From NCBI RefSeq assembly GCF_000308535.1, contig NZ_BAFW01000063.1:1-47202 (forward strand): 47,202 nt of DNA, in the 5' to 3' direction. The notes under the pieces were generated by a model that saw only the letters and a program-made list of their open reading frames with translations, was not told the origin of the DNA and did not search any database. Positions 27,310-35,675 of the stretch are shown here, one piece after another; position 1 is the first letter of the stretch; each line of letters starts with the position of its first letter. Both the position numbers and the translations under genes were made by a program. This DNA comes from Nocardia cerradoensis NBRC 101014 (GTDB taxonomy: Bacteria; Actinomycetota; Actinomycetes; Mycobacteriales; Mycobacteriaceae).

Positions 27310-28668
27310 TCAGCTTCCGGGGCTGGTGTAGTGCGCGAGGACGCGGCGGTTGAATTCGATCAACCGCGCGTAATTGGCCCGGGAGAGCCGTTCGTCGGTG
27401 CCGTGGATGCGCTCCAGATCCGCCGCGTCGACCACGATCGGCGCGAAGTTGCATCGGGTGGTGGCCAGCCCGTCGTAGTGGCGGGAGTCGGTGGCGCCGG
27501 GCACGATGCCCGTGGTGACCACCGCGTCGGGCACCACGGCGCGGGTGATGTCGGCGATCACGTCGAAGGCCGGTCCGGGGCCGGTGATCCGCGAGGGTTC
27601 GGACGCCGTGCCGAGCACCTCGATCACGACGCGCGGGTCGGCGACCACGCGGCGGCAGTGGTCGAGCACGCCGGACACCGAATCACCAGGCAGGATACGG
27701 AAATTCACCAGCGCCTCGGCGCGCTGCGGCAGTACGTTCGCCTTCACCCCGCCGCGGATCACGGTCGGTGCGGTGGTAGTGCGGACCAGGGCTTCGGTCT
27801 GCGGCCGCGCCGCCATCATGCGGGTGATCACCCCGCCCGCGATCGGTGCGAGCCGCAGGGCGGACCGGCGTGGTTCGGCCATGGCGGGCCGCATCCGGGC
27901 CAGCATGTCGGCGATCACCGGCGTCATGCGCAGCGGCATCGGATGGTCCTGGATGCGCGCGACCGCCCGCGCGATCCGGCCCACGGCGGTTTCGCGGCCG
28001 GGCATCGAGGAATGACCGCCGGTGTCGGTCGTGCTCAGTTGTACGGTGGCCCAGCCTTTTTCGCCGAGCATGATGGAGGCGACGGGTGCGGTGGCGCCGT
28101 CGGCGACGCCCTGGGTGATCACCCCGCCCTCGTCGAGCAGCAGGTCGGCGCGCACCTCGAGTTCGCGCAGCCGGGCCGCCATCCGGGTGGCGCCGGCGCG
28201 GCCGAAGATCTCCTCGTCGTGACCGAAGGCGAAATAGACGGTGCGGCGCGGCCGGCGGCCCTCGGCGAGCAGCGATTCGGCCGCCTCCAGGATGGCCAGC
28301 ACCCGGCTCTTGTCGTCGATCGCGCCACGGCCCCAGATGAATTCGTCGTCGACCACACCGGCGAACGGGGGATGGGTCCAGCGTTGCTCGTCGTCGACCG
28401 GAACCACATCCTGATGCGCGAGCAGCACGGCCGCCGTTCCGGGCTCGGTGCCCGGCCAGCGATACAACCGGCTGTGGCCGAATCGCTCCAGTTCCAGGTG
28501 TGTGTGCACCAGGGGGAATTCGGTATCGAGAAGGCTTGCGAGCCGGTCGAATTCGACCTCGTCGGCATCGGCGTCGTCGCGCGAGACGGTGACGCAGCGC
28601 AGGGCGGCCGCGAGCCGCTGCGCGGTCGCGTCGTCGACGGTGGTCGCGGTCGTGCCGGTCGCTGTCAT
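27310..28668 (-). CDS. M20-family zinc carboxypeptidase/aminoacylase
   Basis: 452 residues. Metal-site motifs are LAHQDVVPVD (about residues 90-99), GRGAIDDKSR (about 119-128, bridging Asp), FGHDEEIFG (Glu pair) and a late His in ATDSRHYDG. The dimerisation lid region contains TDTGGHSSMPG. The size and pattern are closest to the PM20D1/carboxypeptidase S branch. The substrate is unknown. GAGGAG lies 4 nt before the ATG. Its ATG overlaps the TGA of the upstream CocE-like gene (ATGA at 28665-28668), so the two are translationally coupled; one is secreted and the other cytoplasmic. Confidence 0.9.
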   Translation of the reverse strand: MTATGTTATTVDDATAQRLAAALRCVTVSRDDADADEVEFDRLASLLDTEFPLVHTHLELERFGHSRLYRWPGTEPGTAAVLLAHQDVVPVDDEQRWTHPPFAGVVDDEFIWGRGAIDDKSRVLAILEAAESLLAEGRRPRRTVYFAFGHDEEIFGRAGATRMAARLRELEVRADLLLDEGGVITQGVADGATAPVASIMLGEKGWATVQLSTTDTGGHSSMPGRETAVGRIARAVARIQDHPMPLRMTPVIADMLARMRPAMAEPRRSALRLAPIAGGVITRMMAARPQTEALVRTTTAPTVIRGGVKANVLPQRAEALVNFRILPGDSVSGVLDHCRRVVADPRVVIEVLGTASEPSRITGPGPAFDVIADITRAVVPDAVVTTGIVPGATDSRHYDGLATTRCNFAPIVVDAADLERIHGTDERLSRANYARLIEFNRRVLAHYTSPGS

Positions 28669-30347
28669 CGATCTCCTCGTCGTTGCGGGAAGTCCACGGT
28701 CACACCGGAATCGCGCAGGATCTCCGGCGCGATCGTGGTGACCCGGCGGGCACGCCATTTGCCCAGTGCCTCACTGCTGCCGCCGGTCAGATCGAAGTTC
28801 CGGGTGCCGGTCAGCAACGGCAGCTCGACGGTGCCGGAACGCACGCTCACCCGCGCATTCGCCGGGGGGTGCGCCCACACGGTGTCGACCACGTCGGTGA
28901 TCCGCACGCCGATCCGGTGTCCGGCCGGCACGGTCCAGTCCTGGGCCAGCAGCCGGATGGTCGCGGACTCGGCGACCGGCGCGATGCCGCGGGTGATCAC
29001 GGTGCTGAAGCCGTCGGGTGCCACATCGTAGAGTTCCGCGGCGACCGTGGCGTTCGCCGGACCGCTCAATGCCAGGGTGGCGGTCGGGATTCCGGACAGC
29101 TGCTGATCGGCCGGCAGCGGCTGCGACAACGACCAGTACTCGCGGTCCGGCCCGGGGAGCAGTCCGCGATCGGTGTACTCGCCGGGGCGGACCGGCATCG
29201 CCACCCGTGCGGAATCGGCGGGCGGCCATGCCTTTTCGCCGCGCCAGCGGCCGTCGAAGCTGCCGACCGTCACCCGCGGGCCGGGCACCGTGACATCGCG
29301 CCGGGCCACATACTTGTCGAAGAAGGCCAGCAGCTCACCGTCGAATTGCGGTGTGCCGCAGCCCTCGTGGCAGTTCTGGTGCCCCCACTGGCCGAACCAG
29401 CCCTTGTCCTCGGGCAGATCGTGGTTCTTCCAGACGTCGAAGACCCGGTAGGGGCGGGTGTTGTAGTCGAGGAAACCCTGGCCCAGGAACAGCGGAATCC
29501 TGCTGCCCCGCACGCGATCGGTCAGATCGCGGTCGCGCCAGAACTGCGTGCCGCCGTCGTGGTCGGTGATACCGGCCAGATACGGCTGCGCGCATTCGAT
29601 CGGCAACCGCGCGGCGTTGGCCTTGTACTCCGGGGAGTCGGAGGGATGGGCGGGGGTGGAGGAGATCAGCAGATGTTCGAATCCGGCCATATCGCCGGGG
29701 CGAATGCCGTCCTCGGTCACCGGTTTTCCGGAGAACTTCCACGAGATGCCCTGCATGTACAGATAGCTGTAGGGATCGACATCGGGTTCGAACGCGGCCA
29801 CCGCCGCCAGCCCCTTCGGGTTGGTGGCCAGGCCCATGATGCCGGTCCACGCCTCGTAGGAGGTGCCGGTCAGACCGACCCGGCCGGTCGACCACGGTTG
29901 TGCCGCAGCCCATTCCACGGCGGTCCGCACATCGCTCTGCTCGCCGGGACCGCCGAAGTCGGGGCAGCCGCTGGACCCGCCGAACCCGCGCAGATCCACG
30001 ATCACATAGGTGTAGCCGGCGTCGAGGAACAGTTCCGGATACAGATCGCGCAGCGACGGCCCGCCCTCCGGATAGACCTCGGTGAGAAACGCCAGGTGAT
30101 TGCGGTAGGGGCTCACCGTCATGACGACCGGGGTGCGCACGTCGTCGGCCATGCCCGCGGGCCGCAGGATATCCGCGTGCAACCGCACGCCGTCGGGGGT
30201 GGTCAGGAACTCCTGGCGCCACTGATACGCCGGCGCCGGTGCGGCGGTCGCGGTGACCGGCGCGGCCGCGGCGATCAGGAGGACCAGCCCGCACAGCACA
30301 CGCGTGAGCACGCGCCGGGCGCGTGGCGATGAATTCTCGAGCACCAT
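28665..30347 (-). CDS. Secreted CocE/NonD-family hydrolase (S15 peptidase-like)
   Basis: 560 residues. The signal peptide has a basic start (SSPRARRVLTRV), the core LCGLVLLIAAAAP and a cleavage region near VTATAAPAPA. The alpha/beta-hydrolase domain contains MTVSPYRNH, VDLRGFGGSSGCPDFGG, the nucleophile in LTGTSYEAWTG, and the His in QWGHQNCHEG. The C-terminal beta-sandwich (X-Pro dipeptidyl-peptidase C-terminal domain, from about residue 390) ends near TGGSSEALGKW. Family members hydrolyse acyl-amino acid or ester substrates such as X-Pro dipeptides. It is coupled to the M20 peptidase gene, which suggests external cleavage followed by internal processing. Confidence 0.86.
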   Translation of the reverse strand: MVLENSSPRARRVLTRVLCGLVLLIAAAAPVTATAAPAPAYQWRQEFLTTPDGVRLHADILRPAGMADDVRTPVVMTVSPYRNHLAFLTEVYPEGGPSLRDLYPELFLDAGYTYVIVDLRGFGGSSGCPDFGGPGEQSDVRTAVEWAAAQPWSTGRVGLTGTSYEAWTGIMGLATNPKGLAAVAAFEPDVDPYSYLYMQGISWKFSGKPVTEDGIRPGDMAGFEHLLISSTPAHPSDSPEYKANAARLPIECAQPYLAGITDHDGGTQFWRDRDLTDRVRGSRIPLFLGQGFLDYNTRPYRVFDVWKNHDLPEDKGWFGQWGHQNCHEGCGTPQFDGELLAFFDKYVARRDVTVPGPRVTVGSFDGRWRGEKAWPPADSARVAMPVRPGEYTDRGLLPGPDREYWSLSQPLPADQQLSGIPTATLALSGPANATVAAELYDVAPDGFSTVITRGIAPVAESATIRLLAQDWTVPAGHRIGVRITDVVDTVWAHPPANARVSVRSGTVELPLLTGTRNFDLTGGSSEALGKWRARRVTTIAPEILRDSGVTVDFPQRRGDR

Positions 30348-30433
30348 AGGACTATCGAGTCTGCACCGCCACCCGTCCAGACCTCAGAACCGGGGTCGGG
30401 AAACCGGCCGGTCACCCGGCCACGGCGCCTCGA

Positions 30434-31345
30434 TCACATCGGGCGCAGATCGAGCACCTTGCGCAGCCGGGCGCGGTCGCGCTCGAGTTTGCGCGCCTCG
30501 TAGGCGATGGGGAAGTAGCGGATCCGTTCCGGCAGCAGCGGAACCAGCCGCGCCAGTACCCAGCCCAGGATGCGCAGGTTGCGCTCGTCACGCGCGGTCC
30601 AGGTCAGTCCGAGTTTGCGGCGCGCCGGTTCGGGCGTGGTGCCGACGGTGCAGAAGTACTGCATGCGGCCCAGCGGGGAGGCGGCCAGCTTCCACAGCGG
30701 CACCAGCGGTTTGGGCAGCGACGTGGGCGGGGCCACGTGGCGGATCGTCTTCAGGTAGTCGCGCGCGGTGTCGGTGGCGACCAGGTGGTTCTCCACGGTG
30801 TCGGCGAAGAAGACCTCGAACTCGGCGTAGGTCGGCGGAATCTCCTTGGGCGCCACCGAGAACATGCGCAGCAGCTGCAGCACCTCCTGGTAGTACTGCT
30901 CCTTCTCCGCGTACGTGAGCGGGGTGCGGCTGAAGTACTTCGAACCCTCGTTGAAGGCGTAGGTGCCGGTGTGCAGCACCCAGGCCCACGGGCCGGAGGC
31001 GAGCGCGGAGTGGCGTTTGCCCTGGGCGTCGACGGTGTTGAGCGAGGCGTGCATATGCCGCAGGCGATCGGCCTCGGCGACGGCCTCGTGACCGCCGTAG
31101 GTCCAGGTCATCACGGCCGCGAGACTGCGCATCGCGCGGCCCATCGGATCGGTGCGGAAGGTGGAGTGTTCATCGACGACCGCGGAGATCGTCGGTTCCA
31201 TGGTCTGCAGCAGGAACGCCGATCCGGCGGTGAGGGAGAAGGTGATCAGTCCGACCTCGTCCCACATGCGGGTTCCGGGCTCGATCGGCTTCCGGGGGCC
31301 GAGTTCGTGTTCGGTGCGCTCGGCGCGGGCGACGGAGGCGGTCAT
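30434..31345 (-). CDS. Oxygenase MpaB family (DUF2236) protein
   Basis: 303 residues. It has the helical DUF2236/MpaB pattern: TRMWDEVGLITFSLTAGSAFLLQTMEP, the R/H-rich ADRLRHMHASLNTVDAQGKRHSA, WVLHTGTYAF, YYQEVLQLLRMF, and the final PERIRYFPIAYEARKLERDR. Characterised members (latex-clearing Lcp, fungal MpaB) are heme-dependent oxygenases; conserved histidines are present here but the substrate is unknown. AAAGGAGAT 6 nt before the ATG fixes the start. A dyad lies upstream at 31375-31401. Confidence 0.82.
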   Translation of the reverse strand: MTASVARAERTEHELGPRKPIEPGTRMWDEVGLITFSLTAGSAFLLQTMEPTISAVVDEHSTFRTDPMGRAMRSLAAVMTWTYGGHEAVAEADRLRHMHASLNTVDAQGKRHSALASGPWAWVLHTGTYAFNEGSKYFSRTPLTYAEKEQYYQEVLQLLRMFSVAPKEIPPTYAEFEVFFADTVENHLVATDTARDYLKTIRHVAPPTSLPKPLVPLWKLAASPLGRMQYFCTVGTTPEPARRKLGLTWTARDERNLRILGWVLARLVPLLPERIRYFPIAYEARKLERDRARLRKVLDLRPM

Positions 31346-31374
31346 CCGTGATCTCCTTTGACCACTCGACATGA

Positions 31375-31401
31375 TGAGAGGATTGCAGGCGAATCATCTC
31401 A
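31375..31401. promoter_or_regulatory. Imperfect dyad upstream of MpaB-family gene
   Basis: TGAGAGGATT (31375-31384), 7-nt spacer, AATCATCTCA (31392-31401); the arms match at 9 of 10 positions. It is placed 30-56 bp before the start codon, where a repressor operator would be expected. Confidence 0.35.
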
Positions 31402-31541
31402 CTCTCTTTCGATCTTGGCAACCGGTCGCCTTCCGCCGACTTGCCGAGGCAACCAGAAGTGAACACAACCTGAAATCTCGGTGAACTGATGGGAGAATGG
31501 GATCCTCGCCGCACGACAGTTCAGGGAGGAGGGATCCAGCC

Positions 31542-31709
31542 ATGATCCACACTCACGCCCACCCCTCGTTTTTGGGGACCTTGCGTACCTACGCCCGCCG
31601 GGCGCTGGCCCGCCATACCCTGACCGCCGAGGAACGCCGCAATCTCGCTGCCGCCCAAGCGCATCCGGCCGTCTACAGCGCGTCCCTGGGCAGCCACCCG
31701 CATCTGTGA
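31542..31709 (+). CDS. Small His-rich hypothetical protein (55 residues)
   Basis: The ATG at 31542 is preceded by a strong purine run (GGGAGGAGGGA, 31524-31534), and the gene ends just before a perfect terminator. The peptide begins MIHTHAHPSFLGTLRTYARR, continues with a helix-forming segment (LTAEERRNLAAAQAHPAVY) and ends HPHL. It has seven histidines in 55 residues, concentrated at the ends, so metal binding is possible but speculative. No family is recognised. It stands between the MpaB-family gene (divergent) and glnA1 (convergent). Confidence 0.6.
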   Translation: MIHTHAHPSFLGTLRTYARRALARHTLTAEERRNLAAAQAHPAVYSASLGSHPHL

Positions 31710-31726
31710 CGAGCCCGGAACGCACC

Positions 31727-31756
31727 GAAGCCCCAGCCGAATCCGGCTGGGGCTTC
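31727..31756. terminator. Bidirectional terminator of small ORF and glnA1
   Basis: Perfect 12-bp stem GAAGCCCCAGCC (31727-31738) with GGCTGGGGCTTC (31745-31756), loop GAATCC, between convergent genes. Confidence 0.8.
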
Positions 31757-31781
31757 GTGAATTCAGCTGTGCCGTAACGAC

Positions 31782-33218
31782 TTACACGTCGTAGTACAGC
31801 TCGAACTCGTAGGGGTGCGGACGCAGGTTCACCGGCGCGATCTCGTTGTCACGCTTGAGCTGGATCCAGGTCTCGATGAGGTCGTCGGTGAAGACGTTGC
31901 CCTCGGTGAGGTACTCGTGGTCCTGCTCGAGGCGGTCGATGACCGAGGCCAGCGAGGTGGGGGCCTGCGGGATGTTCTTGGCCTCCTCCGGCGGGAGCTC
32001 GTAGAGGTCCTTGTCGACCGGGGCCTTGGGCTCGATCTTCTTCTTGATGCCGTCCAGGCCGGCCATCATCATGGCGGCGAAGGCCAGGTACGGGTTACCC
32101 GAGGAGTCCGGCGCGCGGAACTCGATGCGCTTGGCCTTCGGGTTGTTGCCGGTGACCGGGATGCGAACCGCGGCGGAGCGGTTGCGCTGCGAGTACACCA
32201 GGTTGATCGGGGCCTCGTAGCCCGGTACCAGACGGTGGTAGGAGTTCACGGTCGGGTTGGTGAACGCCAGCAGCGACGGCGCGTGGTGCAGGATGCCGCC
32301 GATGTAGTGGCGGGCCAGGTCGGACAGGCCACCGTAGCCTGCCTCGTCGTGGAACAGCGGCTTGCCGTCCTTCCACAGCGACTGGTGCACGTGCATGCCC
32401 GAGCCGTTGTCACCGAACAGCGGCTTCGGCATGAAGGTGACCGACTTGCCTTCCTGCCACGCGGTGTTCTTCACGATGTACTTGAACAGCTGCAGGTCGT
32501 CCGCGGCCGACAGCAGGGTGCCGAACTTGTAGTTGATCTCGGCCTGACCGGCGGTGCCGACCTCGTGGTGGCCGCGCTCGAGCTCGAAGCCCGCGTTCTG
32601 CAGGTTGGTCGAGATCTTGTCGCGCAGGTCCACGTAGTGGTCGTAGGGCGCGACGGGGAAGTAGCCGCCCTTGTTGCGGACCTTGTAGCCCAGGTTGCGG
32701 GAACCGTCGGGGTTGAACTCCTTGCCGGTGTTCCACGAACCCGAGACGGACTCGATCTCGTAGAACGAGCCGTTCATGCCCGATCCGTAGCGCACGCCGT
32801 CGAAGATGTAGAACTCGGCCTCGGCACCGAAGAACGCGGTGTCGGCGATGCCGGTCGAACGCAGGTACTCCTCCGCCTTGCGCGCGATGTTGCGCGGGTC
32901 GCGGGAGTAGGCCTCACGGGTGAACGGGTCGTGCACGAAGAAGTTCAGGTTCAGCGTCTTCGCGGCACGGAACGGGTCGATCCGGGCGGTGGAGAAGTCG
33001 GGCAGCAGCAGCATGTCCGACTCGTCGATCGACTGGAAACCGCGCACCGAGGAGCCGTCGAACGCCAGGCCCTCTTCGGCCAGGTCGGAAGTGAACGACT
33101 TCGCCGGGATGGAGAAGTGCTGCTGAACGCCAGGAAGGTCCGAGAAGCGTACGTCGACGTATTCGACGTCCTCCTCCTTGATGTACTTGATGACCTCGTC
33201 GGCCGTGCTGAACGCCAC
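31782..33218 (-). CDS. glnA1: Glutamine synthetase type I (GlnA1)
   Basis: 478 residues. It makes glutamine from glutamate, ammonia and ATP as a cytoplasmic dodecamer. Full GS motif set: [91 protein letters not shown]. The adenylylation site [16 protein letters not shown] is intact with Tyr406, the residue modified by GlnE in the mycobacterial enzyme. The start codon is GTG with AAGGAG 6-7 nt upstream. It is controlled by a GlnR box at 33293-33330 and ends at a bidirectional terminator. Confidence 0.97.
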   Translation of the reverse strand: MAFSTADEVIKYIKEEDVEYVDVRFSDLPGVQQHFSIPAKSFTSDLAEEGLAFDGSSVRGFQSIDESDMLLLPDFSTARIDPFRAAKTLNLNFFVHDPFTREAYSRDPRNIARKAEEYLRSTGIADTAFFGAEAEFYIFDGVRYGSGMNGSFYEIESVSGSWNTGKEFNPDGSRNLGYKVRNKGGYFPVAPYDHYVDLRDKISTNLQNAGFELERGHHEVGTAGQAEINYKFGTLLSAADDLQLFKYIVKNTAWQEGKSVTFMPKPLFGDNGSGMHVHQSLWKDGKPLFHDEAGYGGLSDLARHYIGGILHHAPSLLAFTNPTVNSYHRLVPGYEAPINLVYSQRNRSAAVRIPVTGNNPKAKRIEFRAPDSSGNPYLAFAAMMMAGLDGIKKKIEPKAPVDKDLYELPPEEAKNIPQAPTSLASVIDRLEQDHEYLTEGNVFTDDLIETWIQLKRDNEIAPVNLRPHPYEFELYYDV

Positions 33219-33292
33219 TTAGTACTCCTTACGGATCGGTTCCCAGCCTGTGCCGATTGCTGGGTTTCAGCGCTGAACGGTATGGATGCGGT

Positions 33293-33330
33293 GTTTCCCC
33301 GCAATCAAGGCTGTGTTTCGCCAGTGTTAC
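33293..33330 (-). promoter_or_regulatory. GlnR box upstream of glnA1
   Basis: Reading the minus strand there are four 5-bp elements with exact 6-bp spacing: GTAAC (33330-33326), GAAAC (33319-33315), TTGAT (33308-33304) and GAAAC (33297-33293). This fits the actinobacterial GlnR consensus gTnAC-n6-GaAAC-n6-gTnAC-n6-GaAAC, with only the third element degenerate. It ends 74 bp before the glnA1 start codon. Confidence 0.8.
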
Positions 33331-33668
33331 ACGTGCTGCTGGACGGGTCGGCGGCCTCCCCGGGCAACACCACGCGACGGTTCGTTCACGATGCGGTGCC
33401 GGACCAGCACCGTTATCCTGCCACCACGGCATCCGGCGCTCGATTCGAGGACCGCGCATCGTCGCCGATCGGTGCGCGCGACCCCGAGAGTTTCCCGCCC
33501 GCAACCGCTTTGGCGCATCGCTGCGGCGGGGCATCGTGCTGCCGCCGGTTCGGGCCCCGCGAAGCCGAGGGGGCGGGGCGGCGCGCGGGCGGTGGCATCC
33601 GATCGCCGGTGTCACGCGTGGGTGCGTGCGCGGTCCGGGTGTGACGTAATCCTCACCGTCGATACGCC
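33331..33668. other. Intergenic stretch between GlnR box and RDD gene
   Basis: About 340 bp without a supportable gene on either strand. The open frames are unusually Arg/Pro-rich and lack ribosome-binding sites. The left end belongs to the divergent glnA1 control region and the right end to the RDD promoter. Confidence 0.5.
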
Positions 33669-33674
33669 TACGCT
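33669..33674 (+). promoter_or_regulatory. -10 of leaderless RDD gene
   Basis: TACGCT, 6 nt before the ATG at 33681. Confidence 0.5.
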
Positions 33675-33680
33675 GGGAGC

Positions 33681-34142
33681 ATGGCGCGAATTACCGGTTC
33701 CTGGCTGTCCGGCCCGAATGCGGCCCACCCCGGCGAGCCGCAGCCCGACGACTATCCCGGCAAGCTGCTCGGCCTGCCGCAGGAGGGTGTGGGGTCGCTG
33801 GCGCCCATGTCGCGCCGCATCTTCGCGCTGTTCGTCGACTACTTCATCGCCATGGGGATCGCCGCGCTGATCGTGCGCGGCGCCGGTTCGCTCAACACCG
33901 TCACCTATCTGATCTGGTTCGTGATCGGCGTGGTGACGGTCATGCTGTTCGGGTTCACGCCCGGGCAGTACTTCCTGGGAATGCGCACCGTCCGGATCGA
34001 TGCGTCGGCGCCGGTCGGATTCGTGCGCTCGGTGGCGCGGCAGGTGTTGCTGACCTTCGTGGTGCCCGCGTTGTTCACCGACGGGGATCGGCGCGGTATG
34101 CACGACCGGGCGACCGGGACGGCGCTCATCCGCGCTCGGTGA
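33681..34142 (+). CDS. RDD-family membrane protein
   Basis: 153 residues. The RDD domain has the eponymous Arg and Asp in MSRRIFALFVDYFIAMGIAALIV (first helix, about residues 44-66), a second helix NTVTYLIWFVIGVVTVMLFG, the loop TPGQYFLGMRTVRID, and a third hydrophobic segment RQVLLTFVVPALF ending in GDRRGMHDRATGTAL. It has the same position as Rv2219A next to glnA1 in M. tuberculosis. The function is unknown; RDD proteins are proposed transporters or membrane chaperones. It overlaps the convergent TetR gene by 17 bp. Leaderless start. Confidence 0.9.
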   Translation: MARITGSWLSGPNAAHPGEPQPDDYPGKLLGLPQEGVGSLAPMSRRIFALFVDYFIAMGIAALIVRGAGSLNTVTYLIWFVIGVVTVMLFGFTPGQYFLGMRTVRIDASAPVGFVRSVARQVLLTFVVPALFTDGDRRGMHDRATGTALIRAR

Positions 34143-34722
34143 CGATCGTCGCCCGGCCCGGACGGGCGGGGCTCGAGCGCAGGCCGTCGAGCAGGAGGTC
34201 GAGGAGGCGGTCGATCTGCCCGCGGTCGATACCCGCCAGCGTCGCGCCCGCCATCGCCGCCGTCACGTCCTCGGGCCGGACGTCGTCGCGCAGTGTGCCG
34301 TCCTCGATTCCCGCATCGAGGACGGAACCGATTGCGGCACTGAGCCTTTCGCGCGTCTGCGCCGATGTCACCGCCCCGGAGGTGATCACCTCGCGCAGTG
34401 CTTCGGCCATGCCGCGCTTGGTCGCCACGAAGTCGGCGTAGCGGCCGAGCCAGATCCGCAGCGCGACCTCCGGGGTGTGGTGGCCGAGCAGGATCGCGGC
34501 CTGATCGCACAGCTGTTCCAGTTCGCTGCGGTAGACGGCTTCGATGAGCGCTTCCCGTGACGGGAAGTGCCGATACAGCGTGCCGATGCCCACCCCGGCG
34601 GATTTCGCGATCGATTCCAGGCTGACCGTGCCTTCTTCGCCGGTGAACGCGGTGAGCGCGGCGTCGAGGAGTAATTGGCGATTGCGCTGCGCATCACGGC
34701 GTCCGCGCGGCTGTCCGGACAA
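34126..34722 (-). CDS. TetR-family transcriptional regulator
   Basis: 198 residues. The N-terminal HTH (RRDAQRNRQLLLDAALTAFT to KSAGVGIGTLYRHFPSREAL, about residues 8-58) is followed by an all-helical ligand-binding domain. The start codon is TTG at 34722: no ATG or GTG exists near the N-terminus and the next in-frame option would remove the HTH. It is divergent from an aldo-keto reductase gene with an 84-bp shared control region holding two near-identical operators, one of which begins at the TTG itself. It probably represses both genes. Confidence 0.9.
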   Translation of the reverse strand: MSGQPRGRRDAQRNRQLLLDAALTAFTGEEGTVSLESIAKSAGVGIGTLYRHFPSREALIEAVYRSELEQLCDQAAILLGHHTPEVALRIWLGRYADFVATKRGMAEALREVITSGAVTSAQTRERLSAAIGSVLDAGIEDGTLRDDVRPEDVTAAMAGATLAGIDRGQIDRLLDLLLDGLRSSPARPGRATIVTERG

Positions 34723-34741
34723 AGTGGAGGGTTCTCCGTTT
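34722..34741. promoter_or_regulatory. TetR operator copy 1
   Basis: AAGTGGAGGGTTCTCCGTTT, an imperfect palindrome 17/20 identical to copy 2. It overlaps the tetR start codon. Confidence 0.65.
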
Positions 34742-34759
34742 CTGGACTACACTGACTGT

Positions 34760-34779
34760 AAGCGGAGGTTCCTCCGTTT
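34760..34779. promoter_or_regulatory. TetR operator copy 2
   Basis: AAGCGGAGGTTCCTCCGTTT. The arms AAGCGGAGG/CCTCCGTTT differ at one position, with a 2-bp centre. It is 38 bp from copy 1 centre to centre and 28 bp before the aldo-keto reductase start. Confidence 0.7.
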
Positions 34780-34806
34780 ACGTACAGGGTAACAAGGGAG
34801 ACCCGA

Positions 34807-35667
34807 ATGACGGTCATGACGCAACCGCGCGACGGCGAACTGGCGGGACGTGCGGTCGGCCGGATCGGCTACGGCGCGATGCAGCTGGAATCCGGCGCGG
34901 ACGGGGTCGCGGTGCTGCGCCGGGCGGTCGAGCTCGGCGTCGGCCATATCGACACGGCCGGCTTCTACGGCAACGGCTCGGTGAACGCCCTCCTGCGCGA
35001 GGCGCTGCATCCGTACCCGGACGATCTGCTGCTGGTCGACAAGGTCGGCGCCGTGCACACCGATGGCGGGCTCGTGCCCGCGCAGCAGCCCGGGCAACTG
35101 CGGGCCGCGGTGGAAGCGGACCTGCGGGCGCTGGACGCGGAACAACTGGCGGTGGTCAACCTGCGCCGGGTCGACGCCCCGCCCGGAATCGTGGCGACCG
35201 GTGATCAGATCGTGAATCTCGATGATCAGCTGGCCGAACTGACGGCGTTGCGGGACGAGGGCAAGATCGGGGCGATCGGGCTGAGCAATGTCACCGTCGA
35301 ACAGCTCCGGCACGCCGCTCCGGCGGGTATCGCGTGCGTGCAGAACCTCTACAACCTGCTGGAACGCGACGAGGAGCCGCTGTTGGCCGAATGTTGTTCG
35401 CGGGGAATCGCTTTCGTGCCGTACTTCCCGCTCGGATCGGGATTCCCGGGCCGGCCGAAGGTAGCCGACGACGACGTGGTGCGCGATATCGCCGGCCGCC
35501 TGGGAACGACGCCGAGTCAGGTGGGTCTGGCGTGGTTGCTGGCCCGCGATCCGCACATCCTGCTGATCCCGGGCACCCGCAGCCTCGACCATCTGGAGCA
35601 GAATATGGCGGCGCGAGAGGTCGAGCTGGATGCCGCACTGCTCGCCGCGCTCGACAGCCGGGCCTGA
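34807..35667 (+). CDS. Aldo/keto reductase
   Basis: 286 residues, an (alpha/beta)8 NADPH-dependent carbonyl reductase. The catalytic Asp (HIDTAGFYG), Tyr (GFYGNGSVN) and Lys (LLLVDKVGA) are visible. The usual catalytic His (motif ..LHR..) reads NLRRVD here, so it is replaced by Arg, as in some YdbC-like members. The NADP-binding end is IPGTRSLDHLEQN. AAGGGAG lies 6 nt before the ATG. It is divergent from tetR with two operators between, so expression is probably inducible by a TetR ligand, possibly a reactive carbonyl. Confidence 0.88.
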   Translation: MTVMTQPRDGELAGRAVGRIGYGAMQLESGADGVAVLRRAVELGVGHIDTAGFYGNGSVNALLREALHPYPDDLLLVDKVGAVHTDGGLVPAQQPGQLRAAVEADLRALDAEQLAVVNLRRVDAPPGIVATGDQIVNLDDQLAELTALRDEGKIGAIGLSNVTVEQLRHAAPAGIACVQNLYNLLERDEEPLLAECCSRGIAFVPYFPLGSGFPGRPKVADDDVVRDIAGRLGTTPSQVGLAWLLARDPHILLIPGTRSLDHLEQNMAAREVELDAALLAALDSRA

Positions 35668-35675
35668 GCGGAAGC

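Noticed and set aside
31815..33644. 609-codon plus-strand frame opposite glnA1
   Set aside because: Val/Leu/Arg-rich shadow caused by codon bias of the highly expressed glnA1.
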